This document shows, piece after piece, positions 17,050 to 25,701 of a stretch of DNA of 64,000 bases; position 1 is the first letter of the stretch; each line of letters opens with the position of its first letter. The stretch covers positions 68,628 to 132,627 of the forward strand of contig JBOZRQ010000009.1 in assembly GCA_050789255.1 (NCBI GenBank), in the 5' to 3' direction. The position numbers and the translations under genes are program-made. The notes beneath the pieces are model-generated. The model saw nothing but the letters and a program-made list of their open reading frames with translations. It was not told the DNA's origin and made no database searches. This DNA comes from JBOZRQ01 sp050789255. Its GTDB lineage: Bacteria; Bacillota; Sulfobacillia; Symbiobacteriales; Symbiobacteriaceae.

Positions 17050-18512
17050 CCTACCACGCTGCTCTGGCCCTGACTGAGGCGGCCTTTCGAGAGCGCTGGA
17101 ACCGGTACTGGCGCTTCAGCCGGGGAAAGCTGGGGCTCTGGCTCTTCCTGCTCCAGTTGGCGCTCGCTGCCGGAGCGGTATGGCGCTTCGGGGATCAGCG
17201 GGGGGTTACCAGCTTCGGCGCTGCGGCCATGGCGATGCTGCTGCAGGCTGGGGTCTGGAGCTTCATGAGCGTCTTCCTCACCGGGCGCAACAAGCTCTAC
17301 GGCAATCGGGGCGCCGTCCTCCTGGTGCACATCTCCCCGGCGCCGTCCTGGAGTGTGCTCTTTGGCGAGGTGGTGGTCGGGCTCCCAGGGCGGGCATGGT
17401 CGATGCTCGTGTGGGCGGGGATGCTGGGTCAACTGCTACCGGGCGGGGCATGGTGGTGGGCGGTCCCGGGGCTCTGGCTGGAGGGGCTCGTCGTCGGCTC
17501 CCTGGGCCAGCTGGCAGGCCTCATGGTGCTGGTGGCGTGGGTCCGGGCCCAGCCCCGGGCGCTGGCCGCGACCTGGGCCGCCGTTCTGGTGCTGCAACTG
17601 GCCTTGATGTACTTCGTGCTCTACCTGGTGGTGACAGGGCAGCCCCTGGAAGGGCTGGCCAGCCTGCGCTGGTGGGCCGTGGGCGGGCTGGCGGCCGCGC
17701 TGGGCCTACCGGGCGCCGTCTTGCTGGCCTGGCTGGCGGCGGCGCCGGGGCGGGCCGGGAGCGCCTACCGGGAGGGCTGGCTCGGCCTGGCTGAGCTTGG
17801 CGACTCGAGCGCACGCCCACGGCGGTCTCGCTGGCCCGCTCTGGTCCCGCTGGGCGCCGGGGCCGTGCAGGCCCGGGAGTGGCTCTACGCAGCCCGGAAC
17901 CCCTTCACGCTCTTCCGGATCGCCGTGACGGCGGGGCTGCTGGTGACGCTCTTCCCCTTCGGCTCCCGGCTGGCTGGGGCGCACGCCGAGCAGGCCGCCC
18001 TGGGCGCCGGCCTGGGCCTGGTATTCTTCGCCTTCTGCGAGATGGCGGCGGCGATCTTCTCGAACGAGGGGGCGAGGACGGCGCTCTGGGTGGTGACCGG
18101 GGCCTCCCCGGCCGGGGTGCTACTGGGGAAACTGACTGCTCTGACGCCCTACGCCCTGCTGAGCGCTGCAAGCGCCTGGCTGGCGGGGCTCGCCGTCGGG
18201 GTGGCGGGGCCCGGCGCCCTCGCCCTGCAGGGCGGGCTGGCAGGGCTGGGCATGGCCGCCGTCATGGCGGGGCTCGGCGCCCTGGACGTGAAGATCGCCG
18301 AGGTGCAGGAGGAGGACCCGGAGACCGAAGGCTTCTCCTTTGCGCTGGAGCAGGTGCCCCGGGGCGTCTTCAGCGTCGCGGGCATGGTGCTCGCCGGGCT
18401 GCTGGGGGCCGGGGCGGTGCTCTGGCCCCACCCGGTGATATGGCTGGCGCCCGTGGCGGCGCTGGGAGCGGGATACCTGCGCCTGCACCGCCTGCTGCGG
18501 CAGGGCGCCTGA
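17046..18512 (+). CDS. ABC-2 type transporter permease
   Basis: 488 residues with about ten hydrophobic helices in two sets (residues ~30-230 and ~290-480) joined by a charged loop (SARPRRSRW). The ATG overlaps the ATPase stop codon by 4 nt. With the ATPase it forms an exporter under BlaI control. By analogy with BlaI-controlled systems it may respond to envelope stress or drugs, but the substrate is unknown. Confidence 0.83.
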   Translation: MTYHAALALTEAAFRERWNRYWRFSRGKLGLWLFLLQLALAAGAVWRFGDQRGVTSFGAAAMAMLLQAGVWSFMSVFLTGRNKLYGNRGAVLLVHISPAPSWSVLFGEVVVGLPGRAWSMLVWAGMLGQLLPGGAWWWAVPGLWLEGLVVGSLGQLAGLMVLVAWVRAQPRALAATWAAVLVLQLALMYFVLYLVVTGQPLEGLASLRWWAVGGLAAALGLPGAVLLAWLAAAPGRAGSAYREGWLGLAELGDSSARPRRSRWPALVPLGAGAVQAREWLYAARNPFTLFRIAVTAGLLVTLFPFGSRLAGAHAEQAALGAGLGLVFFAFCEMAAAIFSNEGARTALWVVTGASPAGVLLGKLTALTPYALLSAASAWLAGLAVGVAGPGALALQGGLAGLGMAAVMAGLGALDVKIAEVQEEDPETEGFSFALEQVPRGVFSVAGMVLAGLLGAGAVLWPHPVIWLAPVAALGAGYLRLHRLLRQGA

Positions 18513-18582
18513 GTGGTCACGGTATCGGGGGCGTGGCTGCGGGCGTCGTAACAGATATCTGACCTGTTGGGAGGATTTCCTG

Positions 18583-19086
18583 ATGAAGTTGGACCTGACC
18601 ATCCCCGCCGACATCCATCCCTACGTTGCTGGTATCGTCACCCCCATGGAGTTCGGGCGCAACGCCCTCAAACGGAACCTGCAAGGGCTCACTCCCGAGC
18701 AGTTGGCCGCCACCGCCCCGGGCTTCGGCAACAGCATCGCCACGCTGGTGGTCCACCTGGCGGGCTACGAGATCGTCTGCGCCCACCGCATCCTGGGTAC
18801 GCCCATGCCGGAGGAGCTGAAGGTTGAGTTCCTGTGGGACCAGCCGCAGAACCCGATCCCGGCGCCCGTCGGCGAGACGGTGGAGACCTTGGTCGACAAG
18901 CTCGACCGGTCCCGGGAGTACCTGCTGAAGGTCCTCGCCACGGTTACCCCGGCTGATCTCGACCGGGAGTTCCAGATGGGCCCGGAGCGGACCGCCACGG
19001 TGCGCTGGCTGCTGGGGCTCATCCCTTATCACCAGGACGAGCACGTCGGGCAGATTATCCTGCTGAGGAAGCTCGTAACTCAGTAG
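18583..19086 (+). CDS. DinB/YfiT-family putative metalloenzyme
   Basis: 167 residues with the DinB four-helix-bundle pattern. A His in VVHLAGYE and two in PYHQDEHVGQ provide the usual metal triad. Family members include thiol transferases (bacillithiol or mycothiol dependent) and many uncharacterised proteins. ATG 18583 has GGGAGG 8 nt upstream. It is preceded by 70 nt without a clear terminator, so it may be co-transcribed with the exporter. Confidence 0.85.
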   Translation: MKLDLTIPADIHPYVAGIVTPMEFGRNALKRNLQGLTPEQLAATAPGFGNSIATLVVHLAGYEIVCAHRILGTPMPEELKVEFLWDQPQNPIPAPVGETVETLVDKLDRSREYLLKVLATVTPADLDREFQMGPERTATVRWLLGLIPYHQDEHVGQIILLRKLVTQ

Positions 19087-19091
19087 GCCTC

Positions 19092-19350
19092 GGATTCACA
19101 GCATTTTTCCAAGGCACGGACGGGCGGGCTGCGGAAAATCTAGTGGAATCCTGACTTCGCGGAGCCTTTCGGCCCATGAGCCAGGGATTTTCGGTCCGTG
19201 AGGCGGCGCCCTTACCGCGGAAGGTGTCGAAATCCCAACGAACTCGTCGAAAACTGGCGAACCGGTGGGGCAGCGGGCCCGGATCGCAGGGGATTCAACG
19301 TCTTTTTCCCCACATCACCCGTGATGCCCCGGGAAAATCACGTTGAATCC
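19092..19350. repeat. Three consecutive long hairpins in a 594-bp gene-free gap
   Basis: The gap 19087-19680 holds no credible gene. Hairpin 1 is 19092-19151 (GGATTC...TTTTTCC with GGAAAA...GGAATCC). Hairpin 2 is 19184-19236 (GGGATTTTCG with CGAAATCCC). Hairpin 3 is 19291-19350: GGATTCAACGT, TTTTCCC and CATCAC are each matched by their complements, so that almost all 60 nt pair. Hairpins 1 and 3 share the arm pattern GGATTC-n-TTTTCC, which suggests a repeated palindromic family. The remaining gap sequence (19351-19638) shows nothing I can assign. Confidence 0.75.
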
Positions 19351-19638
19351 CTACCGGAGCGACCGTGGGCTCGGGCTGACCCGCAGCGCCAGCCATCGCC
19401 CTTGACGCGCGGCGACTATGCATCTCTGCATCGGCTGTGGAACTTTTGGAATGGCGGCCCGCGCCCGCCAAGCCGCATAGCACCGTCCACATTGTTCCAG
19501 AGTCTCCGGTCGGGGGCCAAAAACCTACCCAAACCGGGCTCTCTGGAGGAATTGGGACCTACTCATGCGGCTTTGCGGTCGCAGGCCTCCGTTCAAATGT
19601 TCCGGAGCGCCCGCCAGAGCCGGCGGGCCAAATAAGAC

Positions 19639-19674
19639 GGAGGCGTGGGCGGCTTTAACACCGCCCACGCCTCC
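19639..19674. terminator. Strong bidirectional-looking hairpin
   Basis: GGAGGCGTGGGCGG and CCGCCCACGCCTCC form a perfect 14-bp stem with an 8-nt loop. It lies 6 nt beyond the stop of the small minus-strand gene, with GTCTTATTT following on that strand. It most likely terminates the cobalamin adenosyltransferase unit. Confidence 0.8.
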
Positions 19675-19680
19675 ACCATT

Positions 19681-19875
19681 TTAGCCATCGGTCCAGGGCT
19701 CGTCGCCCAGGAAGAAGACCTCGTCGTCGATCTCCTCCGAGATGCCCGTGCGGTTGAGGTTGCCATCCATCACGGTGATCTTGCTGATGCCCGATGCGGC
19801 GGCTTCCGCCTCGGCCGGGTCGGCGCCGGCGGCGATCGCCTGCTGGACTCGAAGCGCGCGCTCACTGCCTTCCAT
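19681..19875 (-). CDS. Small acidic hypothetical protein
   Basis: 64 residues (starts MEGSERALRVQQ, ends in DDEVFFLGDEPWTDG), not recognised. An excellent AAAGGAGG site 7 nt before ATG 19875 and the tight fit between the adenosyltransferase gene and the terminator support a real gene. The first half is helical and Ala-rich. The second half is acidic. There is no signal peptide. It could be a small accessory protein of the neighbouring gene. Confidence 0.65.
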   Translation of the reverse strand: MEGSERALRVQQAIAAGADPAEAEAAASGISKITVMDGNLNRTGISEEIDDEVFFLGDEPWTDG

Positions 19876-19909
19876 GCCAGCACCTCCTTTGGGGCTAGCA
19901 TGGTCAGAG

Positions 19910-20470
19910 CTAGGCCTTCTTAAACTCGACCTTGATGTCCTCGGCGCCCAGGGCATGGTTGATAGCCCGCGCTGCCACGAAGAGGAAATCGGACAGCCGG
20001 TTGATGTACTTGAGGAGCAGGGGGTCCACGGGTTCCTGGCTCATTAACGTAACGACCCGGCGCTCAGCCCGGCGGGCAACCGTGCGGGCCGTATGTAGGG
20101 CGGCAGCGGCGGGGCTTCCGCCAGGCAAGATGAAGTGGCGCAAGGGCTGCAGGTCGGCCTCCAACTGATCGATATCGCTCTCGAGCTGATCGACCATGGC
20201 GGGCTGCACCTTCGGTTGCTCGCCCTTGTCCTTGTTGGGCGGAACGGCCAGGTCGGCGCCCAGGTCGAACAGTTCGCGCTGGATGCGGACAAGCTTCTCA
20301 CGCACCTGGTCGGCCTGGCCCGGCGCCAGGTGGGCCAGCGCCATGCCGATGAAGGAGTTGGCCTCGTCGACCGTGCCGTAGGCCTCCACGCGCAGGGCGT
20401 CCTTGGCGACGCGCTCACCCCAGCGGAGGCTGGTCTGCCCGGCATCGCCGGTGCGGGTGTAGATCTTCAC
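19910..20470 (-). CDS. pduO: PduO-type cob(I)alamin adenosyltransferase
   Basis: Makes adenosylcobalamin from cob(I)alamin and ATP. 186 residues, the usual length. The N-terminal ATP site KIYTRTGDAGQTSL, YGTVDEANSFIG, FILPGGSPAAAALH and the substrate-binding RTVARRAERR and NRLSDFLFVAAR are all present. Its gene is followed by the 64-residue hypothetical and a terminator, and it is divergent from the HD-domain gene. Confidence 0.95.
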   Translation of the reverse strand: MKIYTRTGDAGQTSLRWGERVAKDALRVEAYGTVDEANSFIGMALAHLAPGQADQVREKLVRIQRELFDLGADLAVPPNKDKGEQPKVQPAMVDQLESDIDQLEADLQPLRHFILPGGSPAAAALHTARTVARRAERRVVTLMSQEPVDPLLLKYINRLSDFLFVAARAINHALGAEDIKVEFKKA

Positions 20471-20570
20471 GCTTGGTTACAGCTCCTCTCTGTTTTGCCC
20501 GTTCCCAGGAAGGAATCGGGTGCTGTTTGGCAAACCTAGACTGTATTTCCTAAAGTGGAGGGACTTCGCC

Positions 20571-21146
20571 TTGAACCGCCAAGAGGCTTGGGAACTGGTC
20601 ACCGAGTATACGCAGAACCCCCGGCTGCTGAACCACATGCTGGCGGTGGAGGCCTGCATGCGGGCCTACGCCCGCCATTACGGCGAAGATGAGGAGACCT
20701 GGGGCCTGATCGGCCTGCTACACGACTTCGACTACGAGCGCTGGCCCGACCCGCCGGACCATCCGCTGCAGGGCGAGCGCATTCTGGCCGACCGTGGGGT
20801 GTCCGAGGCGGTTCGCTACACCATATGCTCCCACGCCGACTACCTGCAAGACCGCTACCCGCGGGTGAGCCTGCAAGATAAGGTGCTCTATGCCGTTGAC
20901 GAGCTCTCCGGCCTGGTGGTGGCGACCGCCCTGGTGCGGCCGTCCAAGTCCATCTTCGAGGTCGACGTGGACGCCGTGAAGAAGAAGTTCAAGGATAAGC
21001 GGTTCGCGGCCGGCGTCAACCGGGAAGACTGCCTGCGGGGCGCCGAGCAGCTGGGGGTTGACTTTGATGAGCACGTGGCCTTCGTGATCAAGGCGCTCCA
21101 GGGCGCCGCCGATGAGCTCGGCCTACGCGGTGTCACCGGCGCTTAG
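20571..21146 (+). CDS. HD-domain phosphohydrolase-like protein
   Basis: 191 residues from TTG 20571, which has GGAGGG 8 nt upstream (the open frame begins at GTG 20520 without a ribosome site). The HD metal ligands are His in NHMLAVEA, HD in LLHDFDYE, and His-Asp in CSHADY, so a metal-dependent phosphohydrolase of the short YedJ/HDIG type is likely. Substrate is unknown. A THEP1 NTPase follows after 46 nt. Confidence 0.85.
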   Translation: MNRQEAWELVTEYTQNPRLLNHMLAVEACMRAYARHYGEDEETWGLIGLLHDFDYERWPDPPDHPLQGERILADRGVSEAVRYTICSHADYLQDRYPRVSLQDKVLYAVDELSGLVVATALVRPSKSIFEVDVDAVKKKFKDKRFAAGVNREDCLRGAEQLGVDFDEHVAFVIKALQGAADELGLRGVTGA

Positions 21147-21192
21147 CAGATTCGGTTCCAGCGCCCCATGATCCTGCAGGGAGACGTGATGC

Positions 21193-21732
21193 ATGAAGGT
21201 GCTCCTGAGCGGCCAGCCTCGGGTCGGCAAGTCCAAACTGGTGCGGCGCCTGGCGGAGGAGTACCCGGGCAACGCCGGCGGCGTGGTGGTCAGCGAGATC
21301 CTGGGCGCCCACGGCCGCCGCTGCGGTTTCGAGCTACAGGCGGTGTGGAGCGGCCCCGGTCAGCCGCTTGCGGTGGTCGAGCAGGCCACCCTGGCCCGCG
21401 ACGACTGGTGGATGCCGCTGCGGGTGGGACGCTACTACCTGGATCCCACTGCGATGGACGTCGCCGTGCGCGCCCTGGATGCGGCGATGCACGAGGGCGG
21501 CCTGGTGCTGATCGATGAGATCGGACCGCTGCAGATTGCCGTGCCGGCGTTCCGGGATGCGGTGCTCCGCTGCCTGGACGGCCGGGGGCATCTGCTGGGG
21601 ACGGTCTCCCGGGCGGAGGACCCGTTTCTGGAGGAGATTCGGCGGCGCCCGGGCGTCCGGCTGATCGAGGTGACCCGGGCGAACTCGCATCACTTGGCCG
21701 ACGGGCTTCGGACCTGGCTCTGCAACGCTTGA
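21193..21732 (+). CDS. THEP1-type nucleoside-triphosphatase
   Basis: 179 residues. Walker A SGQPRVGKSKL and Walker B LIDEIGPLQI have the DEIG variant typical of THEP1 NTPases, which hydrolyse NTPs with unclear biological role. The family length (~180) is matched and a C-terminal strand-helix (LIEVTRANSHHL) is present. ATG 21193 follows a GGGAG site. Confidence 0.88.
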   Translation: MKVLLSGQPRVGKSKLVRRLAEEYPGNAGGVVVSEILGAHGRRCGFELQAVWSGPGQPLAVVEQATLARDDWWMPLRVGRYYLDPTAMDVAVRALDAAMHEGGLVLIDEIGPLQIAVPAFRDAVLRCLDGRGHLLGTVSRAEDPFLEEIRRRPGVRLIEVTRANSHHLADGLRTWLCNA

Positions 21733-21750
21733 TCGGCAGGGGGGATCATC

Positions 21751-22611
21751 GTGCGCTTCATCGCTTCGGCTGTGTTGATCGCCGCCCTGCTTCTTAGGGT
21801 CGCACCGGCCCGAGCCGAGACGGACCGGGTGGGCAGCTACCAGGTGCAGCCCGCCGTGGACCTGCTGAGCCGGGTGGGGATCCTATCCGGCGATCCCGGG
21901 GGGAGCATGCGCCTGCGGGATACCATCACCCGGGCAGAGATGGCCAAACTGGTGGTAACGGCCCTGGGGCAGGGCGCCGCCGCCGTGCAGGCCCGCTCGG
22001 AGCCAGCCCCCTTCGCTGATGTAAAGGAGCACTGGGCACAGGGGCATGTGGCGGTGGCGAAGCGGCTAGGGATCATCAGCGGGTATGCCGATGGGACCTT
22101 CCGGCCCGGCGCCGTCGTCACCAACGCCGAGGCGATCACCATGCTGCTGCGGGCCGCCGGGCTGGCGCCCGCCGGGACGTGGCCGCAGTCCTACCTGACG
22201 GCGGCCCGGAACGCCGGGGTGCTGACCGAGTCGCTCCAGGCGGCCCTGCCCTGGGACGGCGAGGCGACCCGGGGCGCCGCCTTCCTGCTGGCTGAGCGGG
22301 CCTTCACGATGGTCACGGACAGCCAGGGCGCCACCCTGATGCAGCGGATCTTCGGCGGGACCGGGCCGCGGATCACGGTGAGCGCAGCGGGGGTGGAGGC
22401 CGGGGCCACACGGCTGTCGGCGACGACCCTGTCGATTGCCGCACCGGGCGCCGTGCTGGTGCAGGTGAACGGCCGACCGGCCTGGGAGGGCCAAGGCGGG
22501 GCGTTCACGTTCAGCGCTGAGCTGTCCGTGGGGGTTAACGAGTTCTTCGTGCTGGCGGCCGACGCCCTGGGCAACAAGACTCAGCAGCGAATCACGGTCG
22601 AGCGCCGGTAG
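21751..22611 (+). CDS. Exported S-layer-homology (SLH) domain protein
   Basis: 286 residues from GTG 21751 behind AGGGGGGA. A signal peptide (hydrophobic ALLLRVAPARA, cleavage probably after ARA) is followed by two to three SLH modules (AVDLLSRVGILSGD with ITRAEMAKLVV; WAQGHVAVAKRLGIISGYAD with VTNAEAITMLL; a weaker third). A ~75-residue beta-rich tail follows (VLVQVNGRPAW, GVNEFFVLAAD). It should anchor to cell-wall polymer. Confidence 0.9.
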   Translation: MRFIASAVLIAALLLRVAPARAETDRVGSYQVQPAVDLLSRVGILSGDPGGSMRLRDTITRAEMAKLVVTALGQGAAAVQARSEPAPFADVKEHWAQGHVAVAKRLGIISGYADGTFRPGAVVTNAEAITMLLRAAGLAPAGTWPQSYLTAARNAGVLTESLQAALPWDGEATRGAAFLLAERAFTMVTDSQGATLMQRIFGGTGPRITVSAAGVEAGATRLSATTLSIAAPGAVLVQVNGRPAWEGQGGAFTFSAELSVGVNEFFVLAADALGNKTQQRITVERR

Positions 22612-22690
22612 ACTTGGCCCTGTTGATGGCATGTACCGTGGGGACGGGCGTATCCTTTCGCAAAGGCATTTGGCGAAGGAGGATGCGCCT

Positions 22691-23032
22691 GTGCGCCACG
22701 CGACGGCCTTGGGCTTCAAGCTTGCCGTCTATCTTGTGATCTTCGGGATCACCATGCCCATCTTCGGTCTGATGGCTCTGCCCCAGAGTGTGATTCTGGC
22801 AGCGGTCCACACCCTGTTGCTGTGGCTGTCGGACCTGATCATCCTTCCACGGTTCGGCACGGTGGTCGCCACGGTGCTGGACTTCTTGGCTCTGACGTTG
22901 TTGACGCCTGTGGTGGTAGGGGCGATGCACTCCTTCCCGAACCCTTTGGGGATGACGTTGGCGATTGCGGCTGGGACGGCGTTTGAGTGGTGGTTTCATC
23001 GGTGGTTGTCGTCGGTCGGGCTAGTCGAGTGA
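22691..23032 (+). CDS. DUF2512 (YndM-like) small membrane protein
   Basis: 113 residues with four membrane helices. The DUF2512 signature region LSDLIILPRFGTVVATVLDF is present between helices 2 and 3. GTG 22691 has AAGGAGG 7 nt upstream, whereas the longer open frame from 22631 has none. The stop codon TGA lies inside the terminal repeat (GTCGAGTGAGATG) of the palindromic element that follows, so the last two residues, Val-Glu, are encoded by the element. Function of the family is unknown. Confidence 0.85.
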   Translation: MRHATALGFKLAVYLVIFGITMPIFGLMALPQSVILAAVHTLLLWLSDLIILPRFGTVVATVLDFLALTLLTPVVVGAMHSFPNPLGMTLAIAAGTAFEWWFHRWLSSVGLVE

Positions 23033-23183
23033 GATGCGTACTCGTCGCGCCGGCACCTCCGGGGGTGTGCGTGACGGTTTCGAGCTGGCGGTCGGCGCCA
23101 TCTGTCGAGTGAGATGCGTACTCGGCGCTCCGGCACCTCCGCGGGTCTGCGTGACGGTTTCGTGCTGGCGGTCGGCGCCATCT
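23024..23183 (+). repeat. Two tandem 80-bp direct repeats
   Basis: Copy 1 is 23024-23103 and copy 2 is 23104-23183, both starting GTCGAGTGAGATGCGTACTCG and ending GGTCGGCGCCATCT, with a few substitutions. The unit is the left arm of the palindrome at 23104-23322, so one arm appears to have been duplicated. Confidence 0.9.
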
Positions 23184-23322
23184 GACAGCCATCCGTGGCT
23201 GCAGAGGGCGTCTTATAGCAGGTCGGAGGCGTCGTCCTGACGCCTCCTCCTCGGGCCCGACCGCCATCTCGAACCCTAGCGGGATCGGTGCCGAATGCTC
23301 CTTCGCACACATCTCACTCGAC
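23104..23322. repeat. Long imperfect palindrome A with a conserved core hairpin
   Basis: The terminal repeats GTCGAGTGAGATG (23104-23116) and CATCTCACTCGAC (23310-23322) are perfect. A second stem pairs 23156-23175 with 23256-23275. The centre carries GCAGGTCGGAG, GCGTC, GTCCT, GACGC and CTCCTCCTCGGG (around 23218-23255). The same core, with compensating base changes, is in element B at 37038-37311. The gap 23033-23451 has no gene; beyond 23323 only GAGAGGCGGGAG, the ribosome site of the next gene, stands out. Confidence 0.8.
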
Positions 23323-23451
23323 GTGCGAGGACTAATCCTGGCACCCTCAGCTTGGCGGCGCCAGATGCGCCTGCGGAGCCCCAACGACCTCATCACCCCA
23401 CATCAAGCTACTGTTTGCGCACGGAACTGAGCAAGAGAGGCGGGAGTTTAA

Positions 23452-24834
23452 GTGGACAAGCTGTTGGAGTTTTTGGAGCAGGAGAGGCAGAATCACCTGG
23501 ACATGGCGTGCAGGCTCATGGCGCAGAGGTCGATCTCGCCTACGGGGGAAGGGATCGCGGAGTGTGCTGAGATGCTGCGGTCGATGATGGAGGAGGCGGG
23601 GGTTCGGACGGAGGTGCTGGAGACGCCGGGGCACCCGATCCTCTATGGGGAGGTCAACGTGGGCGCCCCGTTTACCGTGCTGATCTACGGGCACTACGAT
23701 GTGCAGCCGCCGGAGCCGCTGGAGTTGTGGAAGTCGCCGCCGTTTGAGCCCACGTTGCGCGATGGGCGGATTTACTGCCGGGGCGCCGGGGACAACAAGG
23801 GGCAGCTGATGGCCAACCTGCTGGGCGTGCGGGCGTACATAAAGACCGGCACGCCGCTGCCGGTCAACGTGAAGTTCTGCTTTGAGGGCGAGGAGGAGTC
23901 CTCCAGCGCCCACCTGGCCTGGGCGGTGGAGCGCTACAAGGAGAAGCTGGCGGCGGACCTGGTCTATACCGCCGACGGGCCGCAGCACTCGACCGGCGCC
24001 CCGACGGTGCTGCTGGGCGTGCGGGGCATCCTCTACGTGCAGATCGACTGCGAGGCCGCCGACCGAGACCATCACTCGGGGAACCGGGGCGGGGCGGTGC
24101 CCAACCCGGCCTGGTACCTGATGCAGGTGCTGAACCAGCTGTGGGACGGCAGCCCCCACAAGGTGGCCATCCCGGGCTTCTACGACGCCGTCCGGCCCGT
24201 GACGCCGCTGGAGCAGGAGCTGCTTGCCAAACTGCCCTGGAACCCGGTGGAGACCGCCCGTGGCCTGGGCCTGCGGGAGGAGCAGTTCCAGGCCACCTCG
24301 GCGGCCGAGTTCTACAACCGCACGCTGATGCAGCCCACGTTGAACATCTGTGGGTTCACCAGCGGGTACGGCGGCCCCGGTTCGAAGACGATCATCCCGT
24401 CCCGGGCGACCGCCAAGCTGGATATGCGCCTGGTGGTCGACCAGGACCCCGATGCGATCTACGAGCGGTTCGTCGACTACGTCACGGAGCTGGCCCGGCC
24501 GATCGAGCAGGAGGCGGGGGTCCGCTTCCGCATCAGCCATCTGGGCGATATGGCCCCCAGCCGGACCCCGGGGGACAGGCCCGAGGCCCAGGCGGTCATT
24601 CGCGCCGTGCAAACGGCCTATGGCGCTGAACCCGTGGTGATGCCCTCCCTGGGCGGCTCCCTGCCCGACTACGTCTGGACCCGCATTCTGGGCGCCCCCT
24701 CGGTGGTCGTGCCCTACGCCAACCCGGATGAGGACAACCATGCCCCCAATGAGAACATCTCCCTGAAATGCTTCTACGACGGCATTCGGGCGACGGTCCA
24801 CGTGCTGGCTGAACTGGGGAGGCTAAGGGAATGA
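23452..24834 (+). CDS. M20-family dipeptidase/metallopeptidase
   Basis: 460 residues. The di-zinc ligands of the M20 fold are visible: His in IYGHYDVQPP, Asp in GAGDNKGQ, Glu-Glu in FEGEEESSSAH, Asp in TADGPQHS and His in DNHAPNENIS. Length and sequence order fit the M20 dipeptidase (DapE/PepV/CNDP-like) group, which hydrolyses dipeptides or acylated amino acids in the cytosol. GTG 23452 has GGCGGGAG upstream. A GNAT gene overlaps its stop by 4 nt. Confidence 0.93.
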   Translation: MDKLLEFLEQERQNHLDMACRLMAQRSISPTGEGIAECAEMLRSMMEEAGVRTEVLETPGHPILYGEVNVGAPFTVLIYGHYDVQPPEPLELWKSPPFEPTLRDGRIYCRGAGDNKGQLMANLLGVRAYIKTGTPLPVNVKFCFEGEEESSSAHLAWAVERYKEKLAADLVYTADGPQHSTGAPTVLLGVRGILYVQIDCEAADRDHHSGNRGGAVPNPAWYLMQVLNQLWDGSPHKVAIPGFYDAVRPVTPLEQELLAKLPWNPVETARGLGLREEQFQATSAAEFYNRTLMQPTLNICGFTSGYGGPGSKTIIPSRATAKLDMRLVVDQDPDAIYERFVDYVTELARPIEQEAGVRFRISHLGDMAPSRTPGDRPEAQAVIRAVQTAYGAEPVVMPSLGGSLPDYVWTRILGAPSVVVPYANPDEDNHAPNENISLKCFYDGIRATVHVLAELGRLRE

Positions 24835-25646
24835 TTCGTATCACCCCTGCCCTGGCCCGGCGCTTGGAGGAGGCAGAGGCCAAGTCCTACGGCGTCTGGT
24901 GGGAGAGGACGGGCCCCGACGAGAAGCGGGGTCTGATCCCTCGTCAAACCACGGTGGGCTCCACGACCTGCCTGCGCGCCACGACGGGCGCCCTGGCGAT
25001 CTGGAACCGGGCCCACGGCTTTGGCATGGGCGCCGAGCCCACCGCAGCCGACCTGGTCGCCATCCGCGAGATCTTTGCTCCTACGGCTGACTGGGTGCTG
25101 GACCTGAACCCTTACGCCGACCACGTAGGTGCAGCCATGGACCTGCTGCACGACGGCGGCTTCCGACCGTTCACGCATAGCAACATCCTGGCGGCCCGCC
25201 CGGAGGACGTGCCCGAGCCCACGGGCCTGCCCGGCGTCGAGGTCGTACGGGTGGAGAAGGAGCACCTGGATGGCCTGCTGCACGTAAACGCTGTGGGCTA
25301 CGAAATGCCGGCGGCGGAGGTGGAGTTGCTCCGGACCGGCGCAGAGAGCATGCTGGGCCGTCCCGACGCCCACTTCTACCTCGCCCTGGTGGGTGGGCGC
25401 CCAGCTTCGGTCGCCGAACTGCACCTGCACGAGAACGGCGTCGGCTTCTTCGCCGGGGCGGCCACCCTGCCGGAGTACCGGGGCCAGGGGCTCCAAACCC
25501 TGCTGATCCGCACCCGGGCCCGGGAGGCCCGCCGCCTCGGCTGCGAGATGCTGGGCGTGCAGACCGGGGTCGGTACCCAGTCCCAGTACAACCAGGAGGC
25601 CAACGGGTTCCGGCTGACCTACACCAAGACCGGCTGGCGCATCTAG
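24831..25646 (+). CDS. GNAT-family N-acetyltransferase
   Basis: 271 residues. The C-terminal half carries the acetyl-CoA loop LPEYRGQGLQTLL followed by the usual helix TRAREARRLGCEML. The N-terminal half (WNRAHGFGMGAEPTAADL) is a second, degenerate GNAT-like region. The ATG overlaps the M20 stop codon (ATGA), which suggests joint action on a small amino-acid substrate; this is inference only. Confidence 0.85.
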   Translation: MIRITPALARRLEEAEAKSYGVWWERTGPDEKRGLIPRQTTVGSTTCLRATTGALAIWNRAHGFGMGAEPTAADLVAIREIFAPTADWVLDLNPYADHVGAAMDLLHDGGFRPFTHSNILAARPEDVPEPTGLPGVEVVRVEKEHLDGLLHVNAVGYEMPAAEVELLRTGAESMLGRPDAHFYLALVGGRPASVAELHLHENGVGFFAGAATLPEYRGQGLQTLLIRTRAREARRLGCEMLGVQTGVGTQSQYNQEANGFRLTYTKTGWRI

Positions 25647-25652
25647 TCGCTT

Positions 25653-25668
25653 TATGCAAAAATGTATA
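25653..25668. promoter_or_regulatory. Dyad operator 1 upstream of gabT
   Basis: TATGCA-aaaa-TGTATA. It is the same half-site pair as operator 2 in inverted orientation, with centres 49 bp apart. The arrangement suggests a dimeric regulator binding twice. I do not recognise the family. Confidence 0.65.
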
Positions 25669-25701
25669 GACCCGGCAGGAGAGTGCTGGAGCGAAAGCAA
25701 A

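Noticed and set aside
19198..19635. 145-codon frame in the 19.1-19.7 kb gap
   Set aside because: It runs through the hairpin cluster, lacks a ribosome site and has no recognisable sequence.
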